Origin: Streptomyces turgidiscabies Car8
Lineage (GTDB): Bacteria > Actinomycetota > Actinomycetes > Streptomycetales > Streptomycetaceae
Direction: 5' to 3'
NCBI RefSeq assembly: GCF_000331005.1
Contig: NZ_AEJB01000418.1
Span: 1 to 34,949 of the forward strand
DNA length: 34,949 nt
Under the pieces are notes generated by a model. The model made no database searches and had not been told where the DNA came from. It saw only the letters and a program-made list of their open reading frames with translations. Shown here piece after piece: positions 15,174 through 24,700 of the stretch. Both the position numbers and the translations under genes were made by a program. Every line of letters begins with the position of its first letter. The stretch's first letter is position 1.

Positions 15174-15381
15174 ATTAGCATCACGGAAACCGGCCAGCAA
15201 TCCCCCGACAGAAGCCCCCCGCACCACCGACAGCCGGGCCGCCGTACAGGGTCAGGGCACCACCCCCCACCGGACACCCCCCTTCGGATTCACGACGATC
15301 GGCCCACGCACAGACATATGAGGCACCGAACCTCCCCACGCCGACGTTTCCGGCCCGTTACGGGAAATGTGGCGCAAGGCG

Positions 15382-15410
15382 TTGACACTCGCCGCGGTTG
15401 CTCCTACCTT
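15382..15410 (+). promoter_or_regulatory. Promoter of the LacI-family regulator gene
   Basis: TTGACA (15382-15387), 17-base spacer, TACCTT (15405-15410): a good vegetative sigma-type promoter. The predicted start point, near 15417, abuts operator box 2 (15420-15431), as expected for autorepression. Confidence 0.65.
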
Positions 15411-15419
15411 CACTTCACG

Positions 15420-15431
15420 CGAACCGGTTCG
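15420..15431. promoter_or_regulatory. LacI-type operator box 2
   Basis: Perfect 12-bp palindrome CGAACCGGTTCG placed at the predicted transcription start of the regulator gene. Confidence 0.75.
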
Positions 15432-15469
15432 ACGATCGGCCACCTGGTCGGTTTCACTCCCCGGAATCA

Positions 15470-15483
15470 TCGAACCGGTTCGA
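15470..15483. promoter_or_regulatory. LacI-type operator box 3
   Basis: Perfect 14-bp palindrome TCGAACCGGTTCGA, centred 51 bases from box 2 and 22 bases ahead of the regulator start codon, within the 5' leader. Confidence 0.75.
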
Positions 15484-15505
15484 CCCACCTCGGCAAGGAG
15501 CCTCC

Positions 15506-16561
15506 GTGAACATCGGTGAGATCGCCAAGCGGGCCGGTGTCTCCCGGAGCACCGTGTCCTACGCCCTGAGTGGGAAGCGGCCGGTGTCCGAGGACACCCG
15601 CCAGAAGATCCAGCGGGTCATCGACGAGCTGGGCTACCAGCCCAACGCTAGTGCGCGGGCCCTGGCGAACGGCCGGACCAACACCATCGGTCTGGTCTTC
15701 CCGCCGGCGGGCAATCACTACACCGGCATGCAGCTGGACTTCATCGGCAGCGTGGTGGAGGCCGCGGCGGCCTACGACTACGACGTGCTGCTCTCCCCGA
15801 GCGGCGTGGACAGCGACCGTTCGTTCCAGCGGCTGCTGGGTGAGCGGCGGGTCGACGGCGCGATCCTCATGGAGATCAGGCTCCAGGACGACCGGATCGA
15901 CCACCTCACGGCGGTGGATTTCCCGTCCGTCGCCATCGGCCGCACCGCCCGGCCCGAGGGCAGCTGGTGGGTGGGCCTGGACCACACAGCACTGGCGGCG
16001 GCCTGCGTTCACCATCTCGCCGACCTGGGCCACCGCCGCATCGCCTTCGTCAACCGGCCCGAGCAACTGCTCCGGGCCGGGTACGAGTCGGCCCAGCGCG
16101 GGTTGGACGGGTTCACCAAGGCAGCGGCGGAACGTGGGCTCATCGTCCGCACGTACTGCTGCGGGGACGACGCCGCCTCCGGGCTGACCTGTCTGGAACA
16201 GATCCTGCACGACGAGCCCGGAACCACAGCACTGGTCACGCTGAACGAGGCCGCGCTCGGCGGCCTCTACCGGGGGCTGGCCCAGGCCGGTCGCCATGTG
16301 CCACGCGACTTCTCCGTCACCGGAGTGGTGGCCAGCAGGTGGGCGGAGACGGTGACCCCGCAGCTCACCGCCGCTGACGTGCCGGCCGAGCAGATGGGAC
16401 GGCTCGCCGTCGACCTGCTCGTCCAGCAACTCGACCACCCCGACACACCGCCCCGCTATCACCTGCTCGCGCCGCCGATCTCGTTGCGAGCGAGTACCGC
16501 GCCGGCCGGCCTCAGGCCCCCCGACCCGGCTCCGGACCCCGGCGCCTCGACCCGCCCCTGA
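15506..16561 (+). CDS. LacI-family transcriptional regulator of the glycan locus
   Basis: A 351-residue LacI/GalR-family repressor. The N-terminal helix-turn-helix reads NIGEIAKRAGVSRSTVSYAL followed by the hinge region GYQPNASARALANGRT, and the rest is a periplasmic-binding-protein-like effector domain. The GTG at 15506 is chosen because AAGGAG lies 5 bases upstream and it places the HTH at the N-terminus; an in-frame extension to 15398 would read through operator boxes. Three CGAACCGGTTCG palindromes lie upstream and a degenerate copy lies ahead of the transporter operon, matching the inverted half-sites with central CG typical of LacI proteins. It probably represses itself and the transporter/hydrolase genes until an imported sugar is bound. 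Confidence 0.92.
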   Translation: MNIGEIAKRAGVSRSTVSYALSGKRPVSEDTRQKIQRVIDELGYQPNASARALANGRTNTIGLVFPPAGNHYTGMQLDFIGSVVEAAAAYDYDVLLSPSGVDSDRSFQRLLGERRVDGAILMEIRLQDDRIDHLTAVDFPSVAIGRTARPEGSWWVGLDHTALAAACVHHLADLGHRRIAFVNRPEQLLRAGYESAQRGLDGFTKAAAERGLIVRTYCCGDDAASGLTCLEQILHDEPGTTALVTLNEAALGGLYRGLAQAGRHVPRDFSVTGVVASRWAETVTPQLTAADVPAEQMGRLAVDLLVQQLDHPDTPPRYHLLAPPISLRASTAPAGLRPPDPAPDPGASTRP

Positions 16562-16602
16562 CGATCCGCCCCCGCACACATTTCCCTTCGCCTTCACCCT
16601 CC

Positions 16603-16620
16603 GCGGCCCCTGACGGCCGC
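16603..16620. terminator. Hairpin between regulator and transporter genes
   Basis: GCGGCC-CCTGAC-GGCCGC, a 6-bp perfect stem 41 bases past the LacI stop codon. Probably ends the regulator transcript, giving the transporter operon its own promoter. Confidence 0.45.
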
Positions 16621-16632
16621 CGAGCAGCTCAC

Positions 16633-16644
16633 TGAACTGGTTCG
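16633..16644. promoter_or_regulatory. Degenerate LacI-type operator ahead of the transporter operon
   Basis: TGAACTGGTTCG matches CGAACCGGTTCG at 10 of 12 positions, about 100 bases ahead of the binding-protein start. Likely lower-affinity target of the same regulator. Confidence 0.55.
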
Positions 16645-16684
16645 GCGATCCCGGCGGCCCAGATCCCCCCTTCACCCCTCCCAC

Positions 16685-16720
16685 GGCACACCTGTGCCGA
16701 CCCCAGGGCACACCTGTGCC
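16685..16720. repeat. Two copies of a GGCACA-CC-TGTGCC palindrome, 22 bases apart
   Basis: GGCACACCTGTGCC occurs at 16685-16698 and again at 16707-16720. Each copy is a 6-bp inverted repeat with a 2-base centre, and the period of 22 bases is about two helical turns. They lie between the LacI-type box and the ribosome site of the sugar-binding lipoprotein gene, so a second regulator is plausible. Confidence 0.6.
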
Positions 16721-16741
16721 AAGAGCCATGAGGAACACGTC

Positions 16742-17989
16742 ATGAACCGACCTGCCAGACGGCGTCTCACCGCCGCAGTCCTGACCGTTGCGGCCGTCAC
16801 CGCCGGCGTCACCGCCTGCTCCTCCGATTCGGGCGACACGTCCACGAAGGCCGCGGACGGCGGCGGCACCTACACGATCTGGGACCCGTACCCGCAGTTC
16901 GACAAGACCTCGGCGTGGGCGAAGCTGCTGGACGGCTGCGGCACCGAGGCCGGGGTGAAGATCAAGCGGACCTCGTTCGACACCAGTGACCTGACGAACA
17001 AGGTGCTGCTGGCGGCGCAGCAGGACAACTCCGCGGATGTCCTGATCGTCGACAACCCGGTGGTGTTGACGCTGGCGGAGGCGGGCGTGCTGACCACGAC
17101 CGAGGAGACCAAGCTGGACACCTCGAAGGTCAGCCCCAACCTCCTCGCGGCCGGCCAGTCGGGCGGGAAGACGTACGGCACGCCGATCGGCGCGAATACC
17201 CTTGCCCTCTACTACAACAAGGCGGTCTTGAAGAAGGCCGGGGTGGACATCTCCTCGGTCAAGGACTGGACATCGCTGACGGCGGCACTCGCGAAGGTCA
17301 AGGCGGCGGGCAAGAAGGGCATCACGTTCTCCGCGATCGGCACGGAGGAGGGCAGCTTCCAGTTCCTGCCCTGGTTCTGGGGTTCGGGCGCCCAGCTGAC
17401 CGCACTCGACTCGACCGAGGGCGTGTCCGCGCTGTCGCTGTGGAAGAACTGGCTGGACAAGGGCTACGCCCCCAACTCGGTGATCAACAACACCCAGACG
17501 ACCAGCTGGGCGGAGTTCGCCAGCGGTGACTACGCGTTCAGCGAGAACGGCACCTGGCAGCTCGCCAACGCCGACAAGGCCGGCTTCGACTACGGCGTCA
17601 TCCCCGTCCCCGCCGCCACGGGAGGGGACGCCGCGGCCCCGACGGGCGGTGAGTTCGTCACGATGCCGGTGAAGAGTGACACCGGCCGCTACGCCACCTC
17701 GCAGAAGCTCGTGTCCTGTCTGACCAACAGCCAGAACCTGCTGGAAACCGACACGACGCTGTCCTACGTGGCCCCGACCACCGAGGTGCAGGACAAGCAG
17801 GTGGCCGCGAACGCCGAGCTGAAGCCGTGGGTCGACGCGGTCAAGGCGGCCAAGGGACGCACCAGTGACGACCTGGGCACCAAGTACCCCAAGATCTCCG
17901 AGCAGTTGTGGAAGGCGATCCAGTCCGCGCTCAGCGGGTCGGCGTCTCCTAAGGACGCGCTCGGCTCGGCGCAGTCCGCCGTCAAGTAA
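16742..17989 (+). CDS. Sugar-binding lipoprotein of an ABC importer (CUT1 type)
   Basis: A 415-residue extracellular solute-binding protein of the family-1 (maltose-type) class. The signal has an arginine-rich n-region and the lipobox VTAC with Cys26 followed by Ser-Ser, so it is anchored to the outer face of the membrane. Typical motifs include GGTYTIWDPYP near the mature N-terminus, DVLIVDNPVV, YGTPIGANTLALYYNKAVL and FASGDYAFSENGTWQL. GAGGA lies 8 bases upstream of the start. Two permease genes follow at 31 bases and with a 4-base overlap, forming the importer with a shared ATPase supplied elsewhere, as is usual for Streptomyces CUT1 systems (MsiK). The ligand is presumably an oligosaccharide released by the secreted hydrolase. 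Confidence 0.92.
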   Translation: MNRPARRRLTAAVLTVAAVTAGVTACSSDSGDTSTKAADGGGTYTIWDPYPQFDKTSAWAKLLDGCGTEAGVKIKRTSFDTSDLTNKVLLAAQQDNSADVLIVDNPVVLTLAEAGVLTTTEETKLDTSKVSPNLLAAGQSGGKTYGTPIGANTLALYYNKAVLKKAGVDISSVKDWTSLTAALAKVKAAGKKGITFSAIGTEEGSFQFLPWFWGSGAQLTALDSTEGVSALSLWKNWLDKGYAPNSVINNTQTTSWAEFASGDYAFSENGTWQLANADKAGFDYGVIPVPAATGGDAAAPTGGEFVTMPVKSDTGRYATSQKLVSCLTNSQNLLETDTTLSYVAPTTEVQDKQVAANAELKPWVDAVKAAKGRTSDDLGTKYPKISEQLWKAIQSALSGSASPKDALGSAQSAVK

Positions 17990-18019
17990 TCGACACGTAT
18001 TGAGGACTCCGGCCAGCCG

Positions 18020-19003
18020 ATGAAGCACACGACACAGTCGCCGGGCCGCCGGCCGGTGCAGAGCCGGAACGGTGCGGCGACCGCCGCCCCGCCCCCGGCC
18101 CGCACCGCGACCCGGCGCCGTCCCGCCTCCCAGCAGTGGGCCGCCTGGGCCTTCCTCGCCCCGGTCACCCTCTACCTCGCCCTCTTCTACGCCTATCCCC
18201 TCTACCGCAACATCGACCTGAGCCTGCGCAACTACACCGTGCGCTCCTTCGTCCAGGGCAATGCGCCCTTCACCGGCCTGGACAACTACCGAAAGGTCTT
18301 CGACGACCCGACGTTCGCCCCGGCCCTGCTGCACACCGTGGTCTTCACCGCCGTGTGCCTCGTCTTCCAGTACGCGATCGGCCTGGCACTCGCCGTCTTC
18401 TTCAACCAGCACTTCCGGCTCTCCGCGACCCTGCGCGCCCTGTTCCTCGTACCGTGGCTGCTGCCGCTGATCGTGTCGGCCTCCACCTGGTCATGGATGC
18501 TCAACAGCGACTCCGGCATCGTGAACGCCACCCTGCACGCCGTCGGCATCGGCCCGGTGAACTGGCTGACCTCGCCCACCTGGTCGCTGACCTCGGTGAT
18601 CATCGCGAACATCTGGATCGGCGTCCCTTTCAACCTGGTCGTGCTCTACAGCGGCCTGCAGTCCATCCCCACCAGTCTGTACGAGGCCGCCGCCCTCGAC
18701 GGCGCTAACGCGTGGCAGCGCTTCTGGCGCATCACGTTCCCGCTCCTGCGCCCCGTGTCCGGCATCACCCTCCTGCTGGGCCTCGTGTACACGCTCAAGG
18801 TCTTCGACATCATCTGGATCATGACCAAGGGCGGCCCGGCCGACTCCTCCACCACCTTCGCCACCTGGTCCTACCAACTCGGCTTCGGCAACCTGCTGCC
18901 CGCCTTCGGCCCCGGAGCGGCCGTCGGCAACCTGCTCGTCGTCGCCGCCCTCGCCTTCGGTCTCATCTACGTCCGGGTCCAGCGAAAGCAGGCGCTGTCA
19001 TGA
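18020..19003 (+). CDS. CUT1 sugar ABC transporter permease (MalF-like)
   Basis: A 327-residue permease. After a Pro/Ala/Arg-rich cytoplasmic N-terminus (residues 1-38) come six membrane segments, starting with WAAWAFLAPVTLYLALFYAYP. The EAA loop is clear, EAAALDGANAWQRFWRITFP, which contacts the ATPase. The MalF-type first subunit is followed directly by the MalG-type partner. It is 30 bases past the binding-protein gene; a GAGGAC ribosome-like site is about 14 bases upstream of the ATG, rather far. No ABC ATPase gene follows, so the complex must use one encoded elsewhere. Membrane location and sugar import are well supported; the specific sugar is not. Confidence 0.92.
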   Translation: MKHTTQSPGRRPVQSRNGAATAAPPPARTATRRRPASQQWAAWAFLAPVTLYLALFYAYPLYRNIDLSLRNYTVRSFVQGNAPFTGLDNYRKVFDDPTFAPALLHTVVFTAVCLVFQYAIGLALAVFFNQHFRLSATLRALFLVPWLLPLIVSASTWSWMLNSDSGIVNATLHAVGIGPVNWLTSPTWSLTSVIIANIWIGVPFNLVVLYSGLQSIPTSLYEAAALDGANAWQRFWRITFPLLRPVSGITLLLGLVYTLKVFDIIWIMTKGGPADSSTTFATWSYQLGFGNLLPAFGPGAAVGNLLVVAALAFGLIYVRVQRKQALS

Positions 19004-19842
19004 CGCGTGCACAGACGGCCCTCAACCGGCCCCGCCGTACCTGGGTGAAGACAGCCATCGGCGTCCTTCTCACCGCGGTCATGCTCTTCCCGGTCTACTG
19101 GATGCTCAACGTGTCGCTCACCCGCGACCAGGACATGCGCAAGAGCCCGCCCGGCCTGTTCCCCGCCCACGCCACCCTGGAGGGCTACCGGGCCGTCGTC
19201 GACCAGCAGTTGCCCTACCTCGGCACCAGCCTCGTCATCGGCCTGGGCACCGTGGCCCTGACCGTGGCGCTGGCGGCACCCGCCGGCTACGCGCTGGCCA
19301 AACTGCGCCCACGCGGCGGCGGAATCCTCAACTTCGTCCTCCTGGCCGCCCAGATGATCCCCGGCATCATCATGGCGATGGGCTTCTACGCCATCTACCT
19401 CAGCCTCGGACTGCTCCAGTCCGTGCCAGGCCTGATCGTCGCCGACTCCACCCTGGCCGTCCCCTTCGCCGTGCTCATCTTCACCGCGTTCATGTCCGGC
19501 ATCCCCGGCGAACTGCTCCAGGCAGCCAAGACGGACGGCGCGGGTCCCCTGCGTACCTTCTGGTCGATCGTCCTGCCGATGAGCCGCAACTCGATCGTCA
19601 CCGTGTCCCTGTTCGCGTTCCTGTGGTCCTGGTCCGACTTCATCTTCGCCAGCACCCTCGCGGGCGGCGGCGCACACGAGCCGATCACCCTCGGCATCTA
19701 CCACTACATCGGCAACAACAACCAGCAGTGGAACGCCATCATGGCGACCGCCGTCGTGGCCTCCCTGCCGGCCGCGGTGATCCTCGTCCTGGCCCAGCGC
19801 TATGTCGCCGCCGGCGTGACCGCGGGTGCCGTCAAGGACTGA
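19000..19842 (+). CDS. CUT1 sugar ABC transporter permease (MalG-like)
   Basis: A 280-residue permease, the partner of the MalF-like subunit, whose stop codon it overlaps by 4 bases (ATGA). It has six membrane segments, the first near residues 16-34, and an EAA-type loop LLQAAKTDGAGPLRTFWSIVLP in which the first Glu-Ala is replaced by Gln-Ala, a common variation in MalG-like proteins. A longer in-frame reading from 18712 is a shadow of the preceding gene. Downstream, after 110 bases, comes the cytoplasmic hydrolase gene. A small hairpin in that gap may lower expression of the enzyme genes relative to the transporter. Confidence 0.92.
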   Translation: MTRAQTALNRPRRTWVKTAIGVLLTAVMLFPVYWMLNVSLTRDQDMRKSPPGLFPAHATLEGYRAVVDQQLPYLGTSLVIGLGTVALTVALAAPAGYALAKLRPRGGGILNFVLLAAQMIPGIIMAMGFYAIYLSLGLLQSVPGLIVADSTLAVPFAVLIFTAFMSGIPGELLQAAKTDGAGPLRTFWSIVLPMSRNSIVTVSLFAFLWSWSDFIFASTLAGGGAHEPITLGIYHYIGNNNQQWNAIMATAVVASLPAAVILVLAQRYVAAGVTAGAVKD

Positions 19843-19894
19843 CACCCCGACCGTCCGCACGCAGCCACGCTCTCGATGTGGCGCCGTGCGAGCC

Positions 19895-19914
19895 CCGCCG
19901 CCCCCACCCGGCGG
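19895..19914. repeat. Hairpin between permease and hydrolase genes
   Basis: CCGCCG (19895-19900) and CGGCGG (19909-19914) form a 6-bp stem with an 8-base loop in the 110-base gap. A possible attenuator or mRNA-stability element. Confidence 0.35.
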
Positions 19915-19952
19915 AACGCCGCCCCCTCCGCTCAAGAAACGAGTGCCGCTTC

Positions 19953-21713
19953 ATGACCGCCGCCCCGACCGGCCCGCCCTTCTCCGTCCACGACATACCC
20001 TTCAGCGCGCACGGCTCCTGGTTCGGCATCTCACCCGTCCTGGCGGAGAAGACGCGCGCCGAGGACCTGCATCTCGTCTCGCACCAGAACGGTATGCACG
20101 CCGTCCTGCGCCTCGTACCCCTCGACGCGGCGACGGGCGACCGCGCCGACACCCGCGTCGAGGCGACACCGGGTCTGCTCAGCTGGACCGGCACGGACGG
20201 ACGTGTCGATCTTGCCTACGAGTCGCCGGACACCGTACGTCTACAAGGCACCGGTCTCGGATTCGGCATCAGCGCCGCCGCTCAGGCCCTGACCCCGTTC
20301 AGCGGGACCTACTTCTACCGCGACCCGGTGGACAGCGCCCACACGTTCACCTCGTACCAGACCGGCCGCCGCTACCGGATCACCGTGCTGTCCGGCGTGG
20401 TCGGCGAGGTGTACGGGTCTCAGGCCCTGGGCGCCGGGGAGCGCGGTCTCACGGTCGGCGCCGGCGCCGACGGATCGTGGGAGGTCGCGGTCGAGGAGCT
20501 CGACAGTGCGCGGGTTCCCTACCGCTCGCGGGCGGGGTTCGGCGAGGTCATGGAGTCCGCGCGGAAGTCGTTCGCCCAGTTCGCCGGCACAGTCGCTTCA
20601 TGGCGCTCGACCGCCACTCCGGCCGCCGAGCTCGCCGCCTACGTGGTGTGGTCGGCGACGGTACGCCCGGCAGGTCTGGTCACCCGGCCCGCCGTCCTGA
20701 TGTCCAAGCACTGGATGGACAAGGTGTGGAGCTGGGACCACTGCTTCAACGCCCTTGCACTGGCGCCGAGTTGCCCCGGCCTCGCCTGGGACCAGTTCTC
20801 GCTGCCCTTCGACCACCAGGACGAGAGCGGCGCGCTGCCCGACTCCGTCACCCACTCCGAGGTCCTCTACAACTTCGTCAAACCGCCCATCCACGGCTGG
20901 GCCTTCGGCCGGCTGCGCAGACGGCTCCCCGAGCCACTCACCCCCGCGCAACTGACCGAGGCGTACGACCGACTGAGCCGCTGGACGGACTTCTGGCTCA
21001 CCGCGCGACGCGCACCCGGAGCCACCCTGCCCCACTACCAGCACGGCAACGACAGCGGCTGGGACAACGCCACCACCTTCGACCCCGGACGCGTGGCCAT
21101 CACCTCCGACCTCACCGCGACGCTGATCCTCCAGCTCGACGAACTGGCCCGCCTCGCCGACGAACTGGGCTTTCCCGGCGACGCCCGGCACCGCACCGAG
21201 ACGGCCGACGCCCTCCAAGCGGCCCTGCTGGACGAACTGTGGGACGGCGAACGCTTCCTGAGCCGCACAGCCGACGGTGGCCCCCCCACCCGGAGCGCCA
21301 GCCTGCTCGACCTGATGCCGATCGTGCTCGGCGACCGCCTGCCCGCCGAGGTCCGCGACCGGCTGGCCGAACAGATCGAAGCCCACCTCACCGCGTTCGG
21401 ACTGGCGACCGAACACCCCGACTCCCCGCACTACGAGCCGGACGGCTACTGGCGCGGCCCCATCTGGGCCCCCGCCACCGTCCTCATCGAGGACGGCCTG
21501 CGCCGCGGCGGCCACCAGCGCCTCGCGGACGAGATCAGCGCCCGCTTCCGCGCCCTGTGCGAGACCTCCGGCTTCGCCGAGAACTTCGACGCGCTGACCG
21601 GCGAGGGTCTGCGCGACCGCGCCTACACCTGGACCGCCAGCAGCTACCTGCTGCTCGCCCGCGACCATCACCTCCGCCAAGCGGACGCCCAGGTCGGCGC
21701 CACCGTCGCCTGA
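19953..21713 (+). CDS. Cytoplasmic (alpha/alpha)6 glycoside hydrolase, GH63/MGH1-like
   Basis: A 586-residue protein without signal peptide, so it acts on imported sugar. An N-terminal beta-rich domain (about residues 1-200) leads into an (alpha/alpha)6 barrel. Hallmarks of the GH63/MGH1-like and trehalase-related group are visible: KVWSWDHCFNALAL, NDSGWDNATTFDP with the likely catalytic acid, DGYWRGPIWAP, and FAENFDALTGEG supplying the second carboxylate. These enzymes act on alpha-linked glucosides, mannosides or related sugars; the exact linkage cannot be read here. The ATG at 19953 lacks a strong ribosome site, but it starts the conserved part. It sits in the operon between importer and secreted hydrolase, consistent with finishing degradation inside the cell. 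Confidence 0.85.
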   Translation: MTAAPTGPPFSVHDIPFSAHGSWFGISPVLAEKTRAEDLHLVSHQNGMHAVLRLVPLDAATGDRADTRVEATPGLLSWTGTDGRVDLAYESPDTVRLQGTGLGFGISAAAQALTPFSGTYFYRDPVDSAHTFTSYQTGRRYRITVLSGVVGEVYGSQALGAGERGLTVGAGADGSWEVAVEELDSARVPYRSRAGFGEVMESARKSFAQFAGTVASWRSTATPAAELAAYVVWSATVRPAGLVTRPAVLMSKHWMDKVWSWDHCFNALALAPSCPGLAWDQFSLPFDHQDESGALPDSVTHSEVLYNFVKPPIHGWAFGRLRRRLPEPLTPAQLTEAYDRLSRWTDFWLTARRAPGATLPHYQHGNDSGWDNATTFDPGRVAITSDLTATLILQLDELARLADELGFPGDARHRTETADALQAALLDELWDGERFLSRTADGGPPTRSASLLDLMPIVLGDRLPAEVRDRLAEQIEAHLTAFGLATEHPDSPHYEPDGYWRGPIWAPATVLIEDGLRRGGHQRLADEISARFRALCETSGFAENFDALTGEGLRDRAYTWTASSYLLLARDHHLRQADAQVGATVA

Positions 21714-21797
21714 CCCGCGAGCGACAACCCACCCACACGTCCGGCACGGGGGCCGGCGCAGCAACAACCAGCCGCATCCCTGAAGGGACGTAAGCAC

Positions 21798-24700
21798 ATG
21801 CCAGGAATCGGGCAAAGGCGCTCGACCAAGAGACGCCTCCTGCACGGCATCACCAAGTCGCTGCTCTCGCTGACCGTCATAGCCGGCGCCACCACCGTGC
21901 TGGCGACTCCGGCCTCGGCCGCCACCCCCACCCTCACCGTCGACCTCGGCACCACCACCGGAGCCTTCCGCGGCGGCGCCTCCGGGGCGCTGTACGGCCT
22001 GTACGGCCCGGACGTGCCGACCAACAACCTCATCGAGGGGATGGGGCTGCAGACCACCAACACCAAGTACCAGGACGGCCAGCAGCACCCCGGCTCGGAC
22101 GCTCTGGAGATCGCCAAGCCCTTCGTCGACAGCGGCGGCGGCGACATCCTCATCTACATGACGGACGTGTACCGGGCCAACTACGAGCGCGAAAGCTACT
22201 CGGCCTACCAGGCGACCATGAAGACGCAGGTCGAGCAGGCGATGGCCAGCCCCTACGCGAGCCACATCGTCTTCATCCCCTACAACGAGCCCGACCTGAA
22301 CTGGTTCAGCGGCATGCGCTCCAACTCCACGGCACTGGCCAACTTCAACGCCGAGTGGCGCCAGACCTACAACTTCATCAAGGGCCTCTGGCCCGCGGCG
22401 CGGCTGGCCGGACCCAACACCTCCAGTTACAGCGACTCCTCCCTCAAGGGCTTCCTCACCTACTGCAAGGCCAACAACTGCCTGCCGGACGTGGTGACCT
22501 GGCACACCCTGGGCAGCCCGGCGGCCGTCCGGAGCACCATCGACGCCTACCGTGCGGTGGAGACCGCCGCGGGGATCACCTCCCCCATCACGGTCAACCT
22601 CAACGAGTACGCCCACCGCTACCACCTGACAGACCCCGGCCAGATGGTCCAGTGGATCGCGGCCCTGGAGGACGAGAAGGTCGACGGCAACCTGCCGTAC
22701 TGGAACATCAACGGCAACCTCGGCGACTCAGCCGCGGCGCAGAACACGCCCAACGCCCAGTGGTGGCTGTACAACTGGTACAGCTCCATGAAGGGCGCCA
22801 ACACCGTCAAGGTCACCGGCGCCGCATCCGACGCCGCGTACACCCTGCAAGGACTCGCGAGCCTGGACACCGCCAAGAAGCAGGCCCGCGTCATCCTCGC
22901 CGGGGGCGGCACCAGCGGTGACTCGAACACGGTCATCAAGAACATCGACCCGGCGGTCTTCGGCAGCACCGTGCACGTCAGCGTGTTCCAGGACCGCTAC
23001 AGCGGCTACATCGGCGCGGCAGCCACTCCGACCCGGCTCTCCGACGCCGACGTCGCCGTGGGCTCCGACGGCTCGATCACCCTGCCCATCACCCTCGACG
23101 CCATGTCCGCCTACGAGGTGATCGTCTCCCCGGGCGGCGCCGGCAGCACCACCGCCTCCGACAACACGTGGACAGGAACGTACGAGGCCGAGAACGCCAC
23201 ACTCAGCGGCAGCGGCTACAACATCAACACCGAGGGCACCACCGGCGACGTCGGCAAGTTCGCCACCTCGGGCACCAAGGACGTCGGAGGCCTGCGCACC
23301 GGCTCCACCACGGTGATCTCCTTCCCCGTCTCCGTCCCCACCACCGGCGACTACGACCTGTCGGTGTTCGGCAACAGCTACGCCAAGGACGCTGACGTCA
23401 AGGGCCCGACGAACGTGTACATGCGGGTCGACGGCGGCGCCTCGACGAGGATCGACATCCCCGTGGCCTTCCAGTGGGTGGTGTGGGGGCACAGCGACAC
23501 GACCGTGCACCTCACCGCGGGCAGCCACACCGTCTCCCTCGCGACCACCGGCGACAACGGCGGAGCGACCGTCGGAGACGCCATCGTCGACAAGATCGAC
23601 CTCCGCTACAAGGACGCCGCCGTCCAGGGCACCACACTCTACGAGGCCGAGCAGGCCGCCCTCTCGGACAGCGGCACCGCCACCTACACCGCCCAGGGCC
23701 AGTCCGGCGCGGGCGCGGTGAACCTCACCTCCGGCAAGTCCGCGACCTTCTGGGTCTACTCGGCGCGAGACGGCTACGCCGACCTGACGGCCCGCTTCCG
23801 CAACACCGGCCAGGCGGACCTCACCGTCAACGGCAAGGCCACCAACGACCAGACCCTCGCCGGTGCGACGACCGGCGCCTGGTCCACCTCCGCCAACCGG
23901 GTCTACCTCAACGGCGGCATCAACAAGGTCAGGGTGACCGGCGCCGCCGGCACCCTCGCCCTGGACGACCTGGCGGTCACCCCGTTCAGCGCCACCGACG
24001 CCGTCACCACCGGCAACGTCGTCACCTACCAGGCAGAGAACGGCACCCTCACCGGCACCGCGGCCGCCGACACCACCTTCAGCCAGGCCAACGGTGGTGT
24101 CGTCACCGGCATCGGCAACGGGACCGCCAACTCCCTCACCCTCAACGTCAACGCCCCCTCGGCCGGCACCTACGCCATGACCATGCGCTACGCCAACGCC
24201 GAGGAACTGCCCTCCAACCACTACAACCCCGACCTGTACGCCGAGCACGCCGACGTCAGCGTCAACGGCGGCACCTCGACCCGCGTCAACTTCGCCAGCA
24301 CCCTGCACTGGAACCAGTTCCAGAACTACACCGTCCCCGTCACCCTCACCAAGGGCGCCAACGCCGTCAAGTTCACCGCCTCACAGCTGTTCAACTGGGA
24401 CGGCACCACCATCGGCAAGGTCTACTCCGGCGGCGGCACCGACATCGGGCAGCCCATGCGCTCCAGCTCCGCGCCCCACCTCGACCAGGTCTCCTTCGCA
24501 CCCGCGAGCCTGCACATCGGTGCCTCGACCGGCTTCTCCTCGACGGCCGTCGCCCAGCACAGCGCGCTGTGCCTCGAAGACCCGGCCAAGTCCACCACCG
24601 ACGGCACGCAGTTCCAGCAGGACACCTGCGGCAGCGGACAGGAACAGATCTTCGACTTCCACCCCGTCTCCGGCACGACCGACACCTACAGCGTCGTCAA

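Noticed and set aside
15467..18412. 981-codon minus-strand frame across the regulator and sugar-binding genes
   Set aside because: Long but spans three clear plus-strand genes with recognised domains; a G/C-bias shadow.
22728..24308. 526-codon minus-strand frame inside the secreted hydrolase gene
   Set aside because: Gly/Val/Asp-rich shadow of the well-supported plus-strand gene.
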